This document shows, one piece after another, positions 62,294 to 64,000 of a stretch of DNA of 64,000 nt; position 1 is the stretch's first letter, and each line of letters opens with the position of its first letter. Under the pieces are notes generated by a model that worked only from the letters and a program-made list of their open reading frames with translations, made no database searches and was not told the DNA's origin. Made by a program: the position numbers and the translations under genes. Source of the DNA: Lacrimispora amygdalina (GTDB lineage Bacteria > Bacillota > Clostridia > Lachnospirales > Lachnospiraceae). The stretch lies in the NCBI RefSeq assembly GCF_900205965.1, contig NZ_OAOF01000015.1:81025-145024 (forward strand), written 5' to 3'.

Positions 62294-62844
62294 TATTCAA
62301 TGGTATCATCGTAGAAAGCACGGATACCGCCAATGTATTTTGGTCTGGTACGGGCGGCTACCACACGGGCAGAGCCGATATATTGGGTTTTTATACGGAC
62401 CGGGACGGCAACAGCTTTTAAATGCATGCCAATCAGTGTATCTCCAATATCTATTCCTGCATGAGCCTGAATGGATTCTACTGCAACCGGATGTTCAAAG
62501 CCTTGGTAAGCAGCAAGAGAGAAGGAGCCTCCGGCCTTTAGCTGGGGAACTACATTAACAGGTTCATAATGATAGAATTCAGCCGCTTCTTTCTCTAATA
62601 TCAGGGCTCTGTTTAAGTGCTCACAGCACTGGGCAGCAACATAGATTCCCTGTTTATGAAAAACTTCATAAATTGCAAAGAACACCGCCTGGCCAATCTC
62701 TGCACTGGAATGTGAGCCGATTTTATGATCGGATATTTCACTGGAGGAGCAGCCGATGACCACTAAATCTTTTTCCTTCAGATGTGATGCTTCTAAAAGT
62801 TCTTTTGCAGCTTTCCCTGCCTGTTTTCTGATGTCATCTAACAT
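62293..62844 (-). CDS. YwlG/TIGR01440-family protein
   Basis: 183 residues. Family segments are VVIGCSSSEISDHKIGSHSS, AAQCCEHLNRALILEKEAA and KAGGSFSLAAYQGF. This DUF436-type family is conserved in Firmicutes, usually near upp/glyA or the rpiB region; its function is not known. The protein is soluble, about the usual length, with a late IKTQYIGSARVVAARTRPKY segment. It lies 37 nt downstream of the HIT gene on the same strand. Confidence 0.88.
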   Translation of the reverse strand: MLDDIRKQAGKAAKELLEASHLKEKDLVVIGCSSSEISDHKIGSHSSAEIGQAVFFAIYEVFHKQGIYVAAQCCEHLNRALILEKEAAEFYHYEPVNVVPQLKAGGSFSLAAYQGFEHPVAVESIQAHAGIDIGDTLIGMHLKAVAVPVRIKTQYIGSARVVAARTRPKYIGGIRAFYDDTIE

Positions 62845-62881
62845 TCTCCGGCACCTTCCTTCCCTGTATGGTCTGTTTTAC

Positions 62882-63301
62882 TTATAATGCTTCACGAATG
62901 GCATCAGCCATCTTCTCATACTCCTCATCTGTGAGATAGACCTTATCCGGATTCATGGTAAACGTGCCGCCCCATTCATCGCCTCCGTTATATTTTGGGA
63001 CAATGTGCATATGCAGGTGGCAGCCGGTATCTCCGTATGCGCCGTAATTTACTTTATCAGGATTAAAAACCTTGTGAATGGCTCTGGATACTTTGGAAAC
63101 CTCAGCAAAAAATGCATCTCTGTCTTCGTCACTGATATCAATCATCTCACTGACATGATCCTTGTATGCCAGGATGACTCTGCCCTTCTTACTCTGTTCT
63201 TTGAATAAATATAAAAAGCCTGTTTCCATCTCACAGACCGGATAACCGAATTTGGCAACTAAGTCTCCTTTCATACAATATGCGCAGTTTGGGTCTTTCA
63301 T
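62882..63301 (-). CDS. second HIT-family protein
   Basis: 139 residues from MKDPNCAYCMKG. The ATG at 63301 is nine bases from AGAAGG; a codon two triplets earlier is too close to that site. The N-terminal CxxC is followed by the histidine triad HLHMHI in GDTGCHLHMHIVPKYNGG. It is probably a nucleotide or phosphoramidate hydrolase like the first HIT protein at 46,378, but is closer to the diadenosine-hydrolase subgroup. It likely shares a transcript with the YwlG-type gene. Confidence 0.88.
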   Translation of the reverse strand: MKDPNCAYCMKGDLVAKFGYPVCEMETGFLYLFKEQSKKGRVILAYKDHVSEMIDISDEDRDAFFAEVSKVSRAIHKVFNPDKVNYGAYGDTGCHLHMHIVPKYNGGDEWGGTFTMNPDKVYLTDEEYEKMADAIREAL

Positions 63302-63408
63302 AATCATGTACCTTCTTTCCAGTAATTTGTTTTACATATCTGAACCTATTCTATCAAAATCCGGACAGATTGAAAAGACAGTGCAGCAATTATTTTATGT
63401 CGTTAAAT

Positions 63409-63448
63409 GAAAAAAACAGCTTCCTGCCAGATATCTGGTAAGAAGCTG
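63409..63448 (-). terminator. intrinsic terminator of hemerythrin gene
   Basis: On the minus strand CAGCTTC...CCAG pairs with CTGG...GAAGCTG, followed by TTTTTTTC. It lies ~24 nt after the hemerythrin stop. Confidence 0.75.
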
Positions 63449-63471
63449 CGGGTTTATTGCATTCAAGTGTG

Positions 63472-63876
63472 TCAGGATTTACTTTTGATATGAGTGGCTA
63501 CCTTCACATCCTCTTTCTTGATATGGTTGATCAGCCAGCCTGCAATGGCACTGTTCACTTCACCCACAAGAGTGATAGTAGGACCTTCCTTATCAAGCTT
63601 CTGGCAAATTCCTGCAACTACCTTTTTAAATTCTTCGTGGTAGCGTTTATGGTTTGCATAATCAGGATACTGACTCTGAAGCTGAAGCTTTTCCTCGTCT
63701 CCAAAATGCTTGGCAGTATAATCCTGTAAAAATTTAGTAGTATTTGCCAGTTCTGCACGACCCTTTCCAGTGGAACAGGCAGTCAGCAGATTATTGATTG
63801 CATCGATCAGTTGGCGGTGTTCAGAGTCTATCAGCTGGTTTCCGGTTTCCAGATCCTTTGTAAATGTGTATGCCAT
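63472..63876 (-). CDS. bacteriohemerythrin
   Basis: 134 residues, the standard four-helix length. Di-iron ligands are IDSEHRQLID (His20 and nearby), TAKHFGDEEKL (His and Glu near 57-61), ANHKRYHEEF (two His near 74-78) and INHIKKEDVK (His and Asp near 117-122). It binds O2 and probably protects or senses oxygen in this anaerobe. The ribosome site is weak. The 124 bases between its start and the window end hold no gene I can see. Confidence 0.93.
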   Translation of the reverse strand: MAYTFTKDLETGNQLIDSEHRQLIDAINNLLTACSTGKGRAELANTTKFLQDYTAKHFGDEEKLQLQSQYPDYANHKRYHEEFKKVVAGICQKLDKEGPTITLVGEVNSAIAGWLINHIKKEDVKVATHIKSKS

Positions 63877-64000
63877 ATGTACACGTATAATCCAATTATC
63901 TTAGATGGTAATTGGATTTTTCCTTTCTCCCAGATTCTCTGGGCATTTTAATCCATCTCTGATATATTTTGAAAAGGCACTGTGGATCTGTACCTATATA

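Noticed and set aside
1..64000. CRISPR arrays, insertion sequences, rRNA or tRNA genes
   Set aside because: No regularly spaced repeats, transposase motifs or RNA-gene folds were found on either strand by reading.

Overview
The window looks like chromosomal DNA of a spore-forming, low-GC Gram-positive member of the Clostridia, most likely a Lachnospiraceae (Lacrimispora/Clostridium sphenoides-like) species. This rests on gene content: SpoVG, SpmB and a GerMN-type lipoprotein, a T-box in front of metG, glgC/glgD pairs, Tad pilus genes of the clostridial type (Flp1, DUF5702, FHA protein), meso-diaminopimelate dehydrogenase, and good TTGACA/TATAAT promoters with AGGAGG ribosome sites. The species assignment is an inference.

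Bases 1-10,200 are phage-like and read entirely on the minus strand. From a strong promoter at 10,206-10,178 they run: a 62-residue protein, a 923-residue protein, a 291-residue zinc-ribbon protein whose start overlaps the preceding stop, a 273-residue protein of unknown role, a probable tail tube protein, and a >1,400-residue tail tape-measure protein that leaves the window. The 923-residue protein is the most striking item. It carries a block that reads like the catalytic double-psi beta-barrel of QDE-1/YonO-type single-chain RNA polymerases, with a D-x-D-x-D triad (DKDSD) where that family has DxDGD. Two LexA-like SOS boxes lie next to this gene set.

Bases 10,400-16,100 hold accessory genes: a C45-type acyltransferase, an AraC/GyrI regulator, an AAC(3)-type acetyltransferase, a hicAB toxin-antitoxin pair, a QueT queuosine-precursor transporter behind a long structured leader, and a protein built of repeated units. 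Bases 16,300-22,700 hold murC, a dense DnaA-box cluster, a DnaD-domain protein with a DnaI/DnaC-type helicase loader, a PRPP synthetase and brnQ. Next on the minus strand come a YhaN/YhaO (SbcCD-like) pair and asnS, followed by glgC-glgD-spoVG, ddh, a DUF3783 protein, an APH-fold kinase, glgB and an ArsR regulator.

Bases 35,560-45,700 form a long Tad (type IVb pilus/secretion) operon: peptidase, TadZ, TadA, TadB, TadC, Flp1 pilin, DUF5702 protein, a TadE-like pseudopilin with a metal-binding tail, a second prepilin peptidase, a second TadE-like pseudopilin and an FHA protein. Rhomboid protease, HIT and ECF sigma genes follow.

The right end (47,300-64,000) carries murG, spmB, marR, a GerMN lipoprotein, a DUF885 lipoprotein, metG with its T-box, a TraX-family membrane protein, tatD, ksgA, a TetR regulator, oleate hydratase, an oligopeptide-binding lipoprotein, a YwlG-type protein, a second HIT protein and a bacteriohemerythrin. 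No rRNA, tRNA, CRISPR array or insertion sequence was seen.
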